DNA of 64,000 nucleotides from Melitaea cinxia (GCF_905220565.1 NC_059415.1:8732501-8796500); one strand, 5' to 3'; shown: positions 45,811 through 57,875, numbered from the stretch's first letter. Notes: generated by a model from the letters alone, not told the origin. Translations and numbers: made by a program.

Positions 45811-46397
45811 TAATTGTGTATGTTCGCAAACGAAAAAAAAAATCGACTTCAATTACATCGACAAGTACAACAACGTAAGTGGACGAAAAATAGTCAAGTA
45901 ATTAAATAAGTCTTATAAATACGCGAGACGCATAAAGATTACTCAAATAGTATTCATTGTATATCGATTTAAATGGGACACCATGACAAGTATTATCTTT
46001 TGATTTATAAAAGAAACATCGAAATCGATGAACACAGTAAAAAGTTATGAGGTATATATAATACGTAGGATGACGAAAAACAGTCAACTAAATACGCGTT
46101 ATCAAAGATCACTCAAAAGGCAATAATCAGATCCCGAATAAATTTAAATGAGACTACATAACAAGCATTAGCTTTCGATTAAAGTAAGGATCATCAAAAT
46201 CACTAAACCCAGTGAAAAGTTAAGCAGTATAATGCGAACGGTGATGATCTCAATCAAATTTAAATGGGTCCACATGACAAACAACACTTTTTTAAAAAAA
46301 AGTCATCAAATTCGGTCCACCCAGTCAAAAGTTCTGAAGTAACAAACATAAAAAAAAAATCAAATTGAGAACCTCTTCCTTTTTTGGAAGTCAGTTA
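45811..46397 (-). repeat. AACCGACTTC-family repeat, diverged
   Basis: aattgtgtatgttcgcaaac to tttttggaagtcagtt. Older than the others by eye. Confidence 0.74.
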
Positions 46398-46411
46398 AAA
46401 ACAATATATAG

Positions 46412-46700
46412 ATGCGATGACGCATTGGCGCAGTGGTCGTAAGAGCTTGCTAACGTAATAACAGTCGTATGTCCGATTCCCGAACATTTGTGTTGGTCAT
46501 ACGGATGTTTGTTGTGCTAGGAGGGTTTGTATTTGTGTGTTGTATAATATAGAACTACGGGATTATAATCTTTGTGGGGCTGTTGAGTGTGAGCGTTTAT
46601 TTGTGTATTTATTTATTTATCTATTTGTGTTATAAAGTATTTATACTATTATTGATGTCGCAGACTCAATTAGACTGCGTGTAGCCTTCTCATGACCTCG
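46412..46700 (+). mobile_element. tRNA-derived SINE (plus strand)
   Basis: gatgacgcattggcgcagtgg (box A) and gtccgattcccgaac (box B) open a 0.29-kb repeat with a tttatttgtgtatttattta run near its end. The body differs from the other SINE family after box B. Confidence 0.75.
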
Positions 46701-48984
46701 ATGTATGCAAAACCGTTGAAAAATTCACACAAATTAAGTTAAGACTAATTTAAATTTACTATTCAACTAGGTAGATTCCAAAATTTCTTTTAAACAGTGG
46801 TTTTAACTTTCAAATAATTTTAGTTGAAAAACGATATAAGTACGTATTTTCAATATAAAAACATATATAACTTAATTATTAGAATCGAAATATATTACGA
46901 AAACAAAAGTTACCTAGGTATTTAGTAGTGCCAACTATATCGACCGTGAAGTCAAAACCGATGTCCTATTACCAACCCTGGGTGCCCGTGTTTCAAATAT
47001 ACGGAGTACACCAATCCGGGTGAAATATTAAATTTTTATGAGAACACACTCACAGTGTAGGAAGGCTGAGACGAAAAGTTTTAAATATTATCTTGGCAAG
47101 CACTTCAGACTTGTCTAGGTTATTTTTTCTTTAAAACAAGTCGTCAAATAGGCCTTCGTTTTGATTTTAGAATATTAAGATGATTTTAGAACATTAATTT
47201 TTTTTGTCAGTCATAAAAATCAATTTTAGTTGTCATGACTTAGTAAAATTCGTGAAACATATTCTTCAAACATACATATGGACATACAAACACACTTGTT
47301 CGTTAAATACTTCACAGTTTCCTCTAATCCAATCCAAAAATAATTATATTTCAAGAGTATTGACTCTAAAAACTTTTGTATTGAGTATATAATCTAACAA
47401 CAGAATCTCAAGTTGTTACCGGTGAATTCAACCAAAATTTTCAAATAATATATAAAATGACAGTTTTATTAAATTTGTAACCAGCAAGACAGGTTCTTTC
47501 ACATATCACAACTTATTTGGACCTCATCCAAGTTGTTGCGGATTCACTAGAGGATTTTAACACTCTTTGCTCTCTATGGAATAGTCTATCGTTGAAGGCA
47601 TTGGACGTGACCTGTCTGTATTTATGCTTTTCTGGTACTTACTTGCTTCATATTATGAATGCGTATTTGTCATAAACCACGTGCAATGCGTAATATTGGC
47701 TGTTCCGTTTTCCCTCTTTAAAATATTTCCCGTGTCACCCAGTGGTACAACAAAAATATTCCAGTAGTTTTTGAATTTATCCATGAATTAACAGCGACTT
47801 TAAAATAACATTTTATTAAAGCTTTAAAAAAAAACTTGTAATATGTATATATTTTTTTATCCAACTAGGTCAGCAAACAAGCGTGCGGCTCACCCAATGG
47901 TAAGCGATTACCGTACCGTGGTAAATTCTAGGAAAATTAAATAATGATATCAATAAAAATTAAGTTAATAAAATACAAGGGAAGCTGATTTTAATGCCTT
48001 ATAATAGAAACCTTTTACACGTTTGTTAACCTTGACGTATTTTCTTCAATTTTAATATCAGTTAAGTCTTGCATCTGAAATAAATACCAAAGAAATGAAT
48101 AAACCTCTTAGTCTTTAAAAATTTTAAGTTAGTAATTTTTCTAGTTTGATATTATTAGCATAAACAAACGTGCGTGGAGGCGTGCAGTTTTCAGTTTTCA
48201 CATTTTTTTTTGTGCAGTCTAACCAACATACACACATAGCCGCATGTGCCCCTTGTATATTATTATTATTTTGTCCTGTATATTATTATTTTCCTGTCCA
48301 ATATTTGTAACTGAAACTATCGGATATTGTGAAATAATTAAATATCCGTAACCGTATCCTTTCGGATCGGTTCAGTCACATCGGTAAAGTTCCAGCTAGC
48401 ATTCTAACAATGACAAAAATGAAACAGAATGAGGATTTTTTCACCCGAAACGTGCGAGTTTTGAAGACGATAGAAATACCATCGCTTTGATTTCCTGAAA
48501 GTAATGGAATTTTCGATCGACTTTCAAAAACGAAGGGTTGTTTAAGATTACGCGATATTAATCTCGGGATGACGATGGTTATTTTAAATTATAATATGTA
48601 AGCGTTAGGGCCTGTTTTACTAAAGACCCTTTAAAGATATTAAAAATTTAAAGAAACAAAACAAAAATATGACAAAATTGAAAGATTATCATATTATCTA
48701 TCAGTTTTGGTATACCATGGCCTTAATAGCAAATTGTTTCAGAAAAGTAAACGTACCACAAAAAATGGAAGATCTATATTAGAATATCTAACAATATTAA
48801 GAAGGTTAGGTAAAAATACCTATTATAATTTAACGACAATTATATGTAATTAAGTCCACGAGTTTCTTGGAAGAATTAATTAGTTCTTATGACGAAAACA
48901 TTAATTACATGTTTATCGTTGTAATAATAGCCCCGTTGAATTCAATAATCGGTTTATAAGATGTTTGTTTTTCTTTTTAATAAT
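46701..48984. other. mostly unrecognised
   Basis: Holds one retroposon fragment (47862). No frames over 62 codons, no UGT exon relic. Confidence 0.45.
47862..47930 (-). repeat. retroposon fragment (gaggtagggcacagc family)
   Basis: caactaggtcagcaaacaag and taagcgattaccgta only. Confidence 0.55.
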
Positions 48985-49607
48985 TGATTCCAAGAAAAGG
49001 GTTACGTTCTCAATTCGACTGCATATACTTCTACCTGTGTCTATGTGTCTATCTCATAACTTTTTACTGGATGTACCGATTTTGACGATTCTTTGTTTAT
49101 TAGAAAACTAACTGTGCCCGCGACTTCGTCCGCGTAGAATAAAAAAAATATTGTTCGCAGAGTACAAAATAAATAAATTTCTAAAATAAAAGCAGCTCCA
49201 GTTCTTCCTTATTACATCAGCTATCTGCTAGTAAAAGTCCTGTCAAAATCGGTCCAGCTGTTTCAGAGATTAGCCGGAACAAACAGACAGACAGTCAGAC
49301 AGACAAACAAAAATTGTAAAAAATTTTATTTTGGTATACTCGTATGTATGGTATGTGTATGGTATATTATATGGTAAAAATGTTATTATCCATATGCATT
49401 TAGTAAAAAGCCGTTATTTTAATATTACAAACAGACACTCCAATTTTATTTATTTGCATAGATTAGTACTTTTAATGTGTTCCTATTGAAAGCGGCATCT
49501 GGCAAGTAGTTTTTGAGTTATATCTAAATATTATTGACTCCAACAACGCTAATAATGTTCACATTTTACTACTCATATAAGTTTTTTTTTTTGTTTGAGG
49601 ACAAACA
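48985..49607 (+). repeat. AACCGACTTC-family repeat, split by a Helitron-like element
   Basis: Starts attccaagaaaagggttacg. Family sequence runs to 49107, the Helitron-like insert fills 49108..49462, and diverged family sequence (aagcggcatctggcaagtag) resumes after it. Confidence 0.7.
49108..49462 (-). mobile_element. Helitron-like element (family 1) nested in another repeat
   Basis: Minus strand TCTATGCAAATAAATAAAAT to TTAG (CTAG with one change). It interrupts a copy of the AACCGACTTC family (48985..49607), whose sequence resumes on both sides. Confidence 0.75.
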
Positions 49608-50259
49608 ATTACTATCATACAATAAAATAAATGTAGTTCTTAAATAACAATCAACTACTGTAATTTGACTTTTTGATTCTTGATTTACTTTTATTCAGAA
49701 TTACACTATGATCTATTAAAATAAAAACGTTATCTTCGATAAATCAAATATAATGTAATCGTCATATCGTCTGTTTGTAATCAAACTAAATACTTTAACA
49801 TTTAACCTCACAAAGTTTACTGATACCCAGATAAAACATTTATAAAAATAGGGCACATACTGCAATCAACTGACTGAAACAGTTAATAGTTAAGCTGTTT
49901 CATTGACAGACTAAAATTTGAATTATCCAATTATATTTATTTAACCAACAATCTCGTTTTGCAGTCGTATCAAAAATTTTTTTTTAACTTGATGGCCGAG
50001 TTCTAAACTGTTAAATACAACTTCAAGGTATGTTATTTTGTCAATAAGTCACCATTTTGTTTTTACCGAAAAGAATTCACTTAAAATGGAATTCCTACCA
50101 AACAGTCAATGCATTTTTTAGAATTTTTTCTACTTATAAGTATTTAAAGTATAAATAAATGATTACTTTCATGAATTAGATAAGCAATATCTTCTCACAT
50201 TGAAAACAAATAATTCCATAGTTATTAAAAATGTGTACATATTCATTGTAGCAGCTGTA

Positions 50260-50281
50260 TAATAATAATAATAATAATAAT
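50260..50281. repeat. (AAT)n microsatellite
   Basis: About seven aat units; a second, shorter run lies at 50335..50355. Confidence 0.9.
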
Positions 50282-50514
50282 CCCGTAAATGCAGACAAAC
50301 CAGCCAAAGGCTGAGAAAAATTACCAAATACAAATAGTAATAATAATAATAAATAAATTTATTTGTGAAAACACACTGCGTCAGCTTAAAATTATACAAA
50401 AAGACAACACATAGTACATAATTTACAATAAGGATTAAAAACTAAGAGGATGCAAACGTGAAAGAGACAAAAAAATCTTCATATTTTATTTGAAGAGACG
50501 GTTGCGTAGCTATT

Positions 50515-50900
50515 TTTAGGGTTCCGTAGACAAATGGCAAAAAACGGAACCCTTTTGGATTCGTCATGTCTGTCTGTCTGTCCGTCCGTATGTCACAGCC
50601 ACTTTTTCCGAAATTATAAGAGCTATACTGTTGAAACTTGGTAAATAGATGTATTCTGTGAACCACATTAAGATTTTCATACAAAAATAGAAAAAAAAGC
50701 AATAAATTTCGGGGATTCCCCATACATAGACCACAAACTTAAAAATGTTTTTCATCAAACCCATACGTGTCTATGGATAGGTTTTCAAAAATGATATTGA
50801 GGTTTCTCATAACATTTTTTTCTAAACTGAATAGTTTGCGTGAGAGACACTTCCAAAATGGTAAAATGTGTGTCCTTCCCCCTGTAACTTCTAAAATAAG
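50515..50900 (-). repeat. ggaaccc/tctgtccgtc repeat
   Basis: gggttccgtagacaaatggc, aaaaaacggaacccttttgg and a run of tctgtctgtctgtccgtccg. This opening block is widespread in lepidopteran genomes (from memory). The apparent minus-strand frames here are its by-products. Confidence 0.55.
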
Positions 50901-51889
50901 AGAATGAATATTTTTTAGTTTTACTATGAAATGAAATGAAATGAAAACATTTATTTCGTCATAAGGTGATATACACACTTAACGAAGTCAAAATAATGTC
51001 ATATACAAAAATAAAAATACAAATAAATTAAAAAAAAACTCGGCAATAATAAAAGAAAGTTAAGGCAGCAAAAAAATCAGACCATAAAATAAAAATGTAT
51101 ATCTTAACATTGGGTACCTACATTACAAACTTAGGTAATATACCCAGTGCTATGTGCAACCTTAACTTAGTCGAAATAATCAAAATATTAAGTTATTTAA
51201 ATTTCTAATGTCTCGGTGGACATTACCTTTCTATTATGTCCTCGGCTTTATTAAATATTACAATAAATATGATAAACTAATGTCCCTAGTGTAGGCCGAG
51301 AGAAAAAAAAGTCGGAGGAAAAAACTCTCGGTACTCTTTTAAAAATTTAAAGTCATATACAAGACAAAAAGTAACAGTATGACCATGAAATGATCAGGAC
51401 AAACACGAGACAGCCAATCGTGTGCGTCGAAACCACCACATGTCACCTGCTAATAATATTTTAACTATATCTAAAAATGTATATATGATGTATATTACCA
51501 TGCAAACTTCGACCGAAAATTGGTTCTAACGAAAGTAGTAAGTAGTTCTAGTTCTACTAAGTATTTTTTTTAATACGTCATAAATGTAAACTGTAATTAA
51601 CCTTTTATTCAATCAACTCAAATATATAAAAAAAAAATAATTTCAAAAACATAAGCTTTTTCATAAGCACAAATAAACCTTGAATTCTAAAAAATATACT
51701 AATATTAAACATCAATCAAAGTTACAATAAACTAAAATAACTTTTATATTATGTTACTATCTGCTACGAAACCCTTTATGGGCTAGTCCGACTCGCAATT
51801 GACCGCTTTTTATAATCAGTTTATTACGTATCATTCGTTCAAATAAATGTCCCACTATCACGCAATATGTATACAATAATAACAAAAAT
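50901..51889. other. upstream region of UGT gene 2
   Basis: Opens with gaaatgaaatgaaatgaaaa, a retroelement-like end, then AT-rich DNA to the promoter. Confidence 0.4.
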
Positions 51890-51930
51890 ATATATATAAT
51901 AACGTTATTTCTCTTCAAGCTCTATCAGTG
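51890..51930 (+). promoter_or_regulatory. core promoter of UGT gene 2 (TATA and Inr)
   Basis: A TATATATAA box at about 51890..51899 lies some 30 bp before a TCAGTG at 51925..51930, which fits the arthropod initiator. The predicted start leaves a 5' leader of only about 16 nt before the ATG. No other TATA/Inr pair with this spacing was seen in the 100 bp upstream. Confidence 0.6.
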
Positions 51931-51941
51931 CGTCAACGAAG

Positions 51942-52763
51942 ATGGCGGAAGCATTAAGACTGTTACTTATTACAATCTTTGCGTTCGTTGGATGTGAATC
52001 TTCTAATATATTAGGAGTGTTTATATTGCCATTAAAAAGTCACCATATAGTATTTCGTCCGCTCATGTTAGAGCTGGCAAGACGAGGACACGATGTGACA
52101 GTGATTACAACGGACCCAGCCTATCCTAAAGGTCAATCACCTCAAAATCTTACCGAAATTGACTTACACGAGATTTCCTATAAATATTGGAATAATTTTT
52201 TCGCACAAATAGGAAGTGAGAAAGATAGTAAAGTGTATTTTAAAAAAGTGTACAATTTAATATTAAATTTAATTACCACACAGTTAAACACGCCTGAAGT
52301 TCAAGATTTACTTAAAAAGAAAAAGGTATTTGATTTAATTTTTACCGAAACATGTGCACGACCGTCTTTAGTGTATTCAGCTATATATAAGGCGCCAGTT
52401 ATCGAAATAAGTACATTAAGTGGAGTTTTTTCGGCCTTTGAAACGATAGGGGCTGCAACGCATCCTCTCATTTATCCCAATCCTTTACATAGAAGAGTGT
52501 ACAATTTGACAATATGGGAGAAATTATCAGAACTCTATCAGCATTATTTCATGGAAAACGCTTTTGAGCAACACATGAATGATGAAAATAAATTATTGAA
52601 TACTATAAAAGGCTTAGAAGAATTTGATATAGACAATGTGAGACGAAATATTCAGATGTTGTTTTTGAATGTAAATCCTATTTGGGACTTCAATCGACCA
52701 GTGCCACCAAATGTAGTGTATTTAGGAGGCTTACACTTGACACCTCCGAAGGAATTACCTAAG
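51942..52763 (+). CDS. UGT: UGT gene 2, exon 1
   Basis: Encodes residues 1-274, ending in phase 0 after ...KELPK at donor aag|gtgaga. The ATG (gaagATGgcg) lies about 16 nt after a likely transcription start. An alternative unspliced frame runs 20 residues further to a stop. Confidence 0.92.
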
Positions 52764-55700
52764 GTGAGAACTAATTTTCTTTCCTTATTTTCGTCACGCT
52801 ATTTAGTTTTGCATATTTTAATATAAGCAATATAATAAAGCATCAAATTGCATACCAAATTGTATAATGGGTATAATGTTTTAGTCAAGTTACATCTTCA
52901 ATACTTAATCGAAATTTGGGGATCAGCCACTAAAACCATGCTAAAAGATTTGCAAATCAACCAAAATAAAATTATTAGAATACTATTTAATATCAATATG
53001 TTCACTCCGACGGAAATCCCTAATCTCTATTTAATATTAATATTATAAACACGAATGTAAGTTTGTTTGTTACGCTTTCATGCGAAAACTACTAAACCGA
53101 TCATCATGAAACATTGTACACATATTCTTGGAGGTATTAGAAGTAACATAGGATACTTTTTATTAAAATAAAATTCAATGCGAGCGAAACCGCGAGTAAA
53201 AGCTCTATAAAGTACTCTATAAAAAGACGAAATTGCTTAACTTACAAAACCTTTATAAATATAACACGTTAACATTAATAAGAAAAATAATAACTCAAAT
53301 GGTTATCATAAATGTCATCCTCACTCAGAAAAAATACAAGCATTACTTGAGAAATATAAATAAAATAAATCTTCCGACGCATAGGACTACAAATTATGGC
53401 AAAACATCTAAAAAATTTCAAGGCGTTCAGTTTTACAACAATTGACGCAACTGTTAATATTTTAATTTTTAATTTAAAATATTAACAGTTGCATCAAGTC
53501 TGTTAATTTTTTAGTCGCCGAAGGCCACAAGCCATTTTGCAAAGTATGTGCGTGGGAAATTTATTTACTACTACCGTCTAGCCCGTCGATTAGTTTTCCA
53601 TAACTATTGTTTTATATAATTACTTACACTTTATCTAGTTTTATTAGTTTGCAGTTGTGCTGCCATAGTTGTAATTTTACAAAATGTTGTGACATTGTTT
53701 ATCTCATTAAAAGCGAACACCCGTTCTTATGAGAAATGTTTTAAAAACGATATTTTACTTGTTATTGTTTGTTAATTTTTTCGGTCATAAACTTTTTACT
53801 TCTTAGATTTTATGATCTTCAATAACAACTCGTGTAGGTTTTATCTAATTCACATCAATAAATCTTAACTGAAATAACTTGTGTCCGTTTTTAACCGACT
53901 TCTAAAAAAGGTTCTCAATTGATTGTATTTTTTTATGTATGTTACTTCAGAACTTTTGCTGGATGGACCGATTTCGATAAAACATTTTTTAATCGAAAGG
54001 TGGTGCGTGTCATTTGGTTAAATTTAAATTTATTTGAGATCTAACAACTACTTTTCGAGTTATATCTAATAATGCGTTTTTACTTAACTTTTTTTTCGTC
54101 GGCCTACGTTGTATTATACCGCACAACTTTTTACTGGGTGTACCGATTTCGATGATTTTTAATTTAATCGAAAGCTGATGTTTATAATGTAGTTACATTT
54201 AAATTTCATCAATATCTGATTACAACTTTTTGAGTAATGTTTGATAAGGCATATTTACTTGATTATTTTTCGTCTACCTACGTCGTATTACCTATCGATG
54301 TAACACAATTATTTTCTTCTAAGCCATTGTATTATATAAAAGATATATAGGCATGAACTAAAGTTCAATCGGCCACGCAACTATATCTCGGCTTGGCAGA
54401 TAAATTCTCCACCATGATTATCCATTTTTACGTTTAATGAATAAAACCGGAACTCTTGGCTGTGTATGTTCTGCGAGGCTGAGAAAAGCCTTAAAAGAGA
54501 ATCATTTAGACCTCATATGAGTATATAAACAAATACGGACAATAGTTCCCTTACCTAGAACAAAGTTCTATTGGAAACATTCTGGTTGCATCCTAAGATC
54601 AATTCCATGTTATAGTTTTGCATTGTTATCTATTGCATATGCACAATTTCAATTACATCAAACATGGAGAAGGAGATCAAATTGAACTTGCTAGATTTAA
54701 TCATAATTAAACAGCAGAGATAACAAATTTAACAAACAATTGATAAGTTACTTAATAAAAATATTATTTCAGGACTTAAAATCTTATCTAGATTCTTCTA
54801 AAAATGGAGTTATATATGTTAGTTTTGGGACAAATGTTAAGTCTTCGATGATGCCTTACGACAAGTTGAAAATATTTACCGATGTCTTTTCTCAACTTCC
54901 ATATGATGTTTTATGGAAATGGGATAATGATGACCTTCCAGGACGTCCAAAGAATATTAAGATATCAAAATGGCTGCCTCAACCTGATCTTTTGCGTAAG
55001 TTTAGTTTTAATAACGCATGATGTTTATACTAACAACAATGATAATAATACTATATTGTACAACGATAGAAGAAACAAAAAAAAAAACTTTCCTTAACGG
55101 TAACTAATTACAACCATCAAAGAAAGATGATACAAAGGCGGTCATATCGCTAGAAGAATGGTCTCTTTCAGACAACTTTTGAGTATAGGACACGACATTA
55201 AAAATGCAGTTAAGAGTACAGATATCTACTTGTTATGTGAATTAAACTTTGTAACAATAAAAAACATATAATACATAAAAGATTTTATGTAAATTCGTTT
55301 TGAAAAATCGTTGCTTTTTTTCAGGGCATCAAAAAATCAAAGTTTTTATAACGCAAGGTGGCTTGCAGTCTACAAGTGAGTCTCTTAAAGCTGGCGTCCC
55401 TCTCATCGGTGTGCCAATACTAAGTGATCAATATTTTAATGTCGAACAGTATCTTAAATTTAATATTGGCAAACGAATTTTATTAGAAACAATGACACAC
55501 GAAGAGCTTAGAGATACTATCACTAGTGTAATAAATGATGACAGGTAATTGTATTATTATTTTTCCTACATCGTCAAATTTTGATACAACCTCTCATTAA
55601 AAAGGTATAATTTTATTGTGAGATGGTAACCTCCGTATGGAAAACTTATAGTATCAACATTTATTGTTTTAAGATTTTTTTTTTAATTTTAGTCGACTTC

Positions 55701-56205
55701 GAAATGAAGATTCTTAAATACATTGTTTATTTTTTATGTTCTTGTTACTTCATAACTATTATTTATGATTCTTTTTGTATTCGAAAACTGGTGCTTGTCT
55801 TGTTGTTGATCTAAAATTTCAGTGAGATTTTACGAGTTTGAGTTATCCCTAATAATGTATATTTGAAGGTCGTTTTTCTTATTTGTTTGAGGACAAAAAT
55901 AATATTGTTTTATTGATTTTAGTTACCGACAAAATGTTGTTATGCTGAACAACATTATGAATGATCAACCACAACAGCCCTTGGAACGCGCCGTTTGGTG
56001 GACGGAGTATGTCCTAAGACATGGTGGGAGAACGAATCTCCGCGCGTCCGGAGCGGGTGTCGCCTGGACCGAGTATTATGAATTGGAGTTAGTGATAACG
56101 TTATGGGCTGTGCTAATTTCGATATTGATATTCATTGTGTTAGCAGTAAAATTAATACTTATTGTCATTAAATGTCAAAAGAGACTGAATCTTAAGTTAG
56201 ATTAA
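51942..56205 (+). CDS. UGT: UDP-glycosyltransferase, gene 2 (four coding exons)
   Basis: Paralogue of the gene 12.8 kb upstream on the same strand. Coding exons are 51942..52763, 54773..54995, 55325..55544 and 55923..56205, giving 515 codons. All splice sites are GT-AG. It has an N-terminal signal peptide (about residues 1-19), the catalytic His34 in a PLKSHHIVFRPL context, an acidic residue (Glu) in TETCARP where many UGTs have the catalytic Asp, the signature from F356 (FITQGGLQS) to DQY at 383-385, and a membrane helix at about 478-504. The tail ends KLNLKLD-like (RLNLKLD) and lacks the second lysine of the KxKxx seen in gene 1. Signature residues are TSES where gene 1 has TDEA. Exon phases match gene 1, so the pair arose by tandem duplication. 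Function is inferred from family: glycosylation of lipophilic compounds in the ER. Confidence 0.92.
52848..53445 (+). pseudogene. LINE reverse transcriptase relic in intron 1 of UGT gene 2
   Basis: LVKLHLQYLIEIWGSATKT and KDLQINQNKIIRILFN are the C-terminal RT-region blocks of Jockey/CR1-type LINEs. The frame breaks near 53040 at a Helitron-like insert and resumes from about 53225 (LLNLQNLYKYNTLTLIRKII) to the end of the protein. Frameshifts before 52848. It is in the gene's sense orientation. Confidence 0.72.
53040..53210 (+). repeat. Helitron-like repeat interrupting a LINE relic
   Basis: ataaacacgaatgtaagttt ... gaaaactactaaaccgatc ... cgagcgaaaccgcgagtaaaagct. Its ends are degraded. LINE coding relics lie on both sides. 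Confidence 0.55.
53443..53496. repeat. 22-bp inverted repeat with 10-bp spacer
   Basis: TTGACGCAACTGTTAATATT continuing to TTA, then the reverse complement after attttttaat-like spacer, with one mismatch. Starts at the end of the LINE relic. Confidence 0.75.
53893..54313 (+). repeat. AACCGACTTC-family repeat in intron 1 of UGT gene 2
   Basis: aaccgacttctaaaaaaggt to atgtaacacaattatt. The gaagtcggtt terminus is deleted. Confidence 0.75.
54773..54995 (+). CDS. UGT: UGT gene 2, exon 2
   Basis: Acceptor atttcag, donor gtaagt. Encodes DLKSYLDSSKNGV, SFGTNVK, LPYDVLWKWD and KWLPQPDLL. 223 bp, phase 0 in and phase 1 out. Intron 1 before it is 2.0 kb and filled with repeat relics. Confidence 0.92.
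55128..55195 (+). repeat. acaaaggcgg repeat fragment in intron 2 of UGT gene 2
   Basis: gatacaaaggcggtcatatc and gagtataggacacgaca. Confidence 0.5.
55325..55544 (+). CDS. UGT: UGT gene 2, exon 3 (UGT signature)
   Basis: Acceptor tttttcag, donor ag|gtaatt. Encodes the signature FITQGGLQSTSES...VP...VPILSDQYFNVEQY. 220 bp, same phases as the paralogue. Confidence 0.92.
55923..56205 (+). CDS. UGT: UGT gene 2, exon 4 (membrane anchor)
   Basis: Acceptor ttgattttag. The split codon reads AG|T (Ser) where gene 1 has Arg. Encodes YRQNVVMLNN, RAVWWTEYVLRHGG, one membrane helix and a short basic tail, then TAA. An AATAAA overlaps the last base of the stop codon (56205..56210). A tRNA-derived SINE begins about 100 bp downstream. 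Confidence 0.92.
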
Positions 56206-56210
56206 ATAAA
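56205..56210 (+). terminator. possible polyadenylation signal, UGT gene 2
   Basis: AATAAA overlapping the TAA stop. It is the nearest canonical hexamer; the real cleavage site is unknown. Confidence 0.35.
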
Positions 56211-56302
56211 AATCTGTTTTGTTTTCTATCTATTTTTATATTTTATTCATTTAATGTCATTAAACGATACATTTGTTTTGCTATTTTTTTTTGGAACGTT
56301 CT

Positions 56303-56625
56303 AGCCTATTATATTCCAATGCTGGGCATAAACCTCTTTCCCCATGTAGGACAAGGACCACACTGCTCCAATGTTGGTTGGTGGATATATTCCCTACAAT
56401 GAGTAACTATCGCTATCAGGTGTAAATGATAACAACCGAGACCGACGGCTGAACGTGCTCTCCGTAGCACGGTGGGGAGACCCACAAGGATTGCACAAAC
56501 ACCCATACCACGGCAAACATCTGTATGGCCCATACAAATGTGCCATGTGTTCGGGGACCGAACCCGCAACCGCCATTGCAACAGCCACAAACCAGTGCTT
56601 TCACAGTTGCGCCAACGCGTCGTCA
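56303..56625 (-). mobile_element. tRNA-derived SINE after UGT gene 2
   Basis: Minus strand gacgacgcgttggcgcaactg head, GCGGGTTCGGTCCCC box B (one change), body as in the other copies. Starts about 100 bp after the UGT stop codon. Confidence 0.87.
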
Positions 56626-56710
56626 TTTTTTTTGAAACCGTTGTTTAAAAGTTAAATATTTTTGGGAGTTGTAAATTTTGATACAAGATATGCAGTTAAT
56701 TATGTCAATA

Positions 56711-57024
56711 TCTAATATATAAAATTCTCGTGTCGCGGTGTTTGTAGTTAAACTCCTCCGAAACGGCTTGCCCGATTCTCATGAAATTTTGTGTGCATAT
56801 CGGGTACGTCTGAGAATCGAACAACATCTATTTTTCATACCCCTAAGTTATAGGGGGGGGGGGAGTAAGAGGGTTAATAAAATATTATGAAGTTTTGTGT
56901 GCATATCAGGTAGGTCTGAGAATCGGCCAATATCTATTTTTTACACCCCTAAGTTATAAGGGGATGGGGGGATTGAAAAGGTTAATAAAATATATGGCAA
57001 AACAACGTTTGTAGGGTCAGCTAG
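56711..57024 (+). mobile_element. Helitron-like element (family 2)
   Basis: A|TCTAATATATAAAATTCTCG ... ggtcagCTAG|T, 314 bp. The middle block (tctgagaatcg...aacatctatttttc...cccctaagttat) is present twice, so this copy carries an internal duplication. Confidence 0.78.
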
Positions 57025-57261
57025 TGATGTTATAAAGATGTAATTAATATCAATAAGGTAAAGACGTTATATAATTAGAATTACAGCAAGTAGTTTTTAC
57101 AAGATATTAAGGCTATAATTCTCGTATTCGTTAATAAGGACTCAATTAAAAAGTTATTTATTTGTATTTGAACTGCAAATATTTGGTCGAAGAGCACTAT
57201 AAAACAAAGTGTTCTTTTATCCATGTAACTCTATTATTATACATACTATCTTAAGCACTAT

Positions 57262-57875
57262 AATTGTGTTTGCTCGCAAACGAAAAAAAAAAAACGACTT
57301 CAATTACATCGACAAGTAATACAACGTAGATCGACGAAAAAATAGTCAAGCAACTACGCGTTATCAAAGATTACTCAAAAAGTAGTTATCAGATCTCGAT
57401 AAAATTTATATGTGACCACATGATAAACATCAACTTTCGATTAAATTAAAAATTATCAAAATCGGTACACCCAGTAAAAAGTTATTGCGGATTTTCGAGA
57501 GTTTCCCTCGATTTCTCTGGGATCCCATCATCAGATCCTGGTTTCCTTATCATGGTACTAAACTAGAGATATTCCCTTTCCAACAAAAAAGAATTATCAA
57601 AATCGGTACATCCAGTAGAAAGTTATGTGGTATAATACAACGTAGGTCGACGAAAAAAGCGTCAATTAAAAACGCATTATTAGATATAACTCGAAAAGTA
57701 GTTGTTAGATCTCAAATAAATTTAAATGGGACCAATTGGCACACACCACCTTTTGATTCAAACAAAATTTGTCGAAATCGGTCTACCCGGTCAAAAGTTC
57801 TGATGTAACATACATTAAAAAAAAAAAAAAATACAGTCGAATTGAGAACCTCCTCCTTTTTTGGAAGTCGGTTAA
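57262..57875 (-). repeat. AACCGACTTC-family repeat
   Basis: Complete minus copy from aattgtgtttgctcgcaaac to ttttggaagtcggtta; three internal units. Close to the 15987 copy in sequence. Confidence 0.82.

Noticed and set aside
46412..46490. tRNA gene on the plus strand
   Set aside because: SINE head; arms do not pair as in a tRNA.
39131..51889. A third UGT gene or pseudogene between the two
   Set aside because: No FITQGG, WWTE or NLTEID coding was found in any frame of this stretch.
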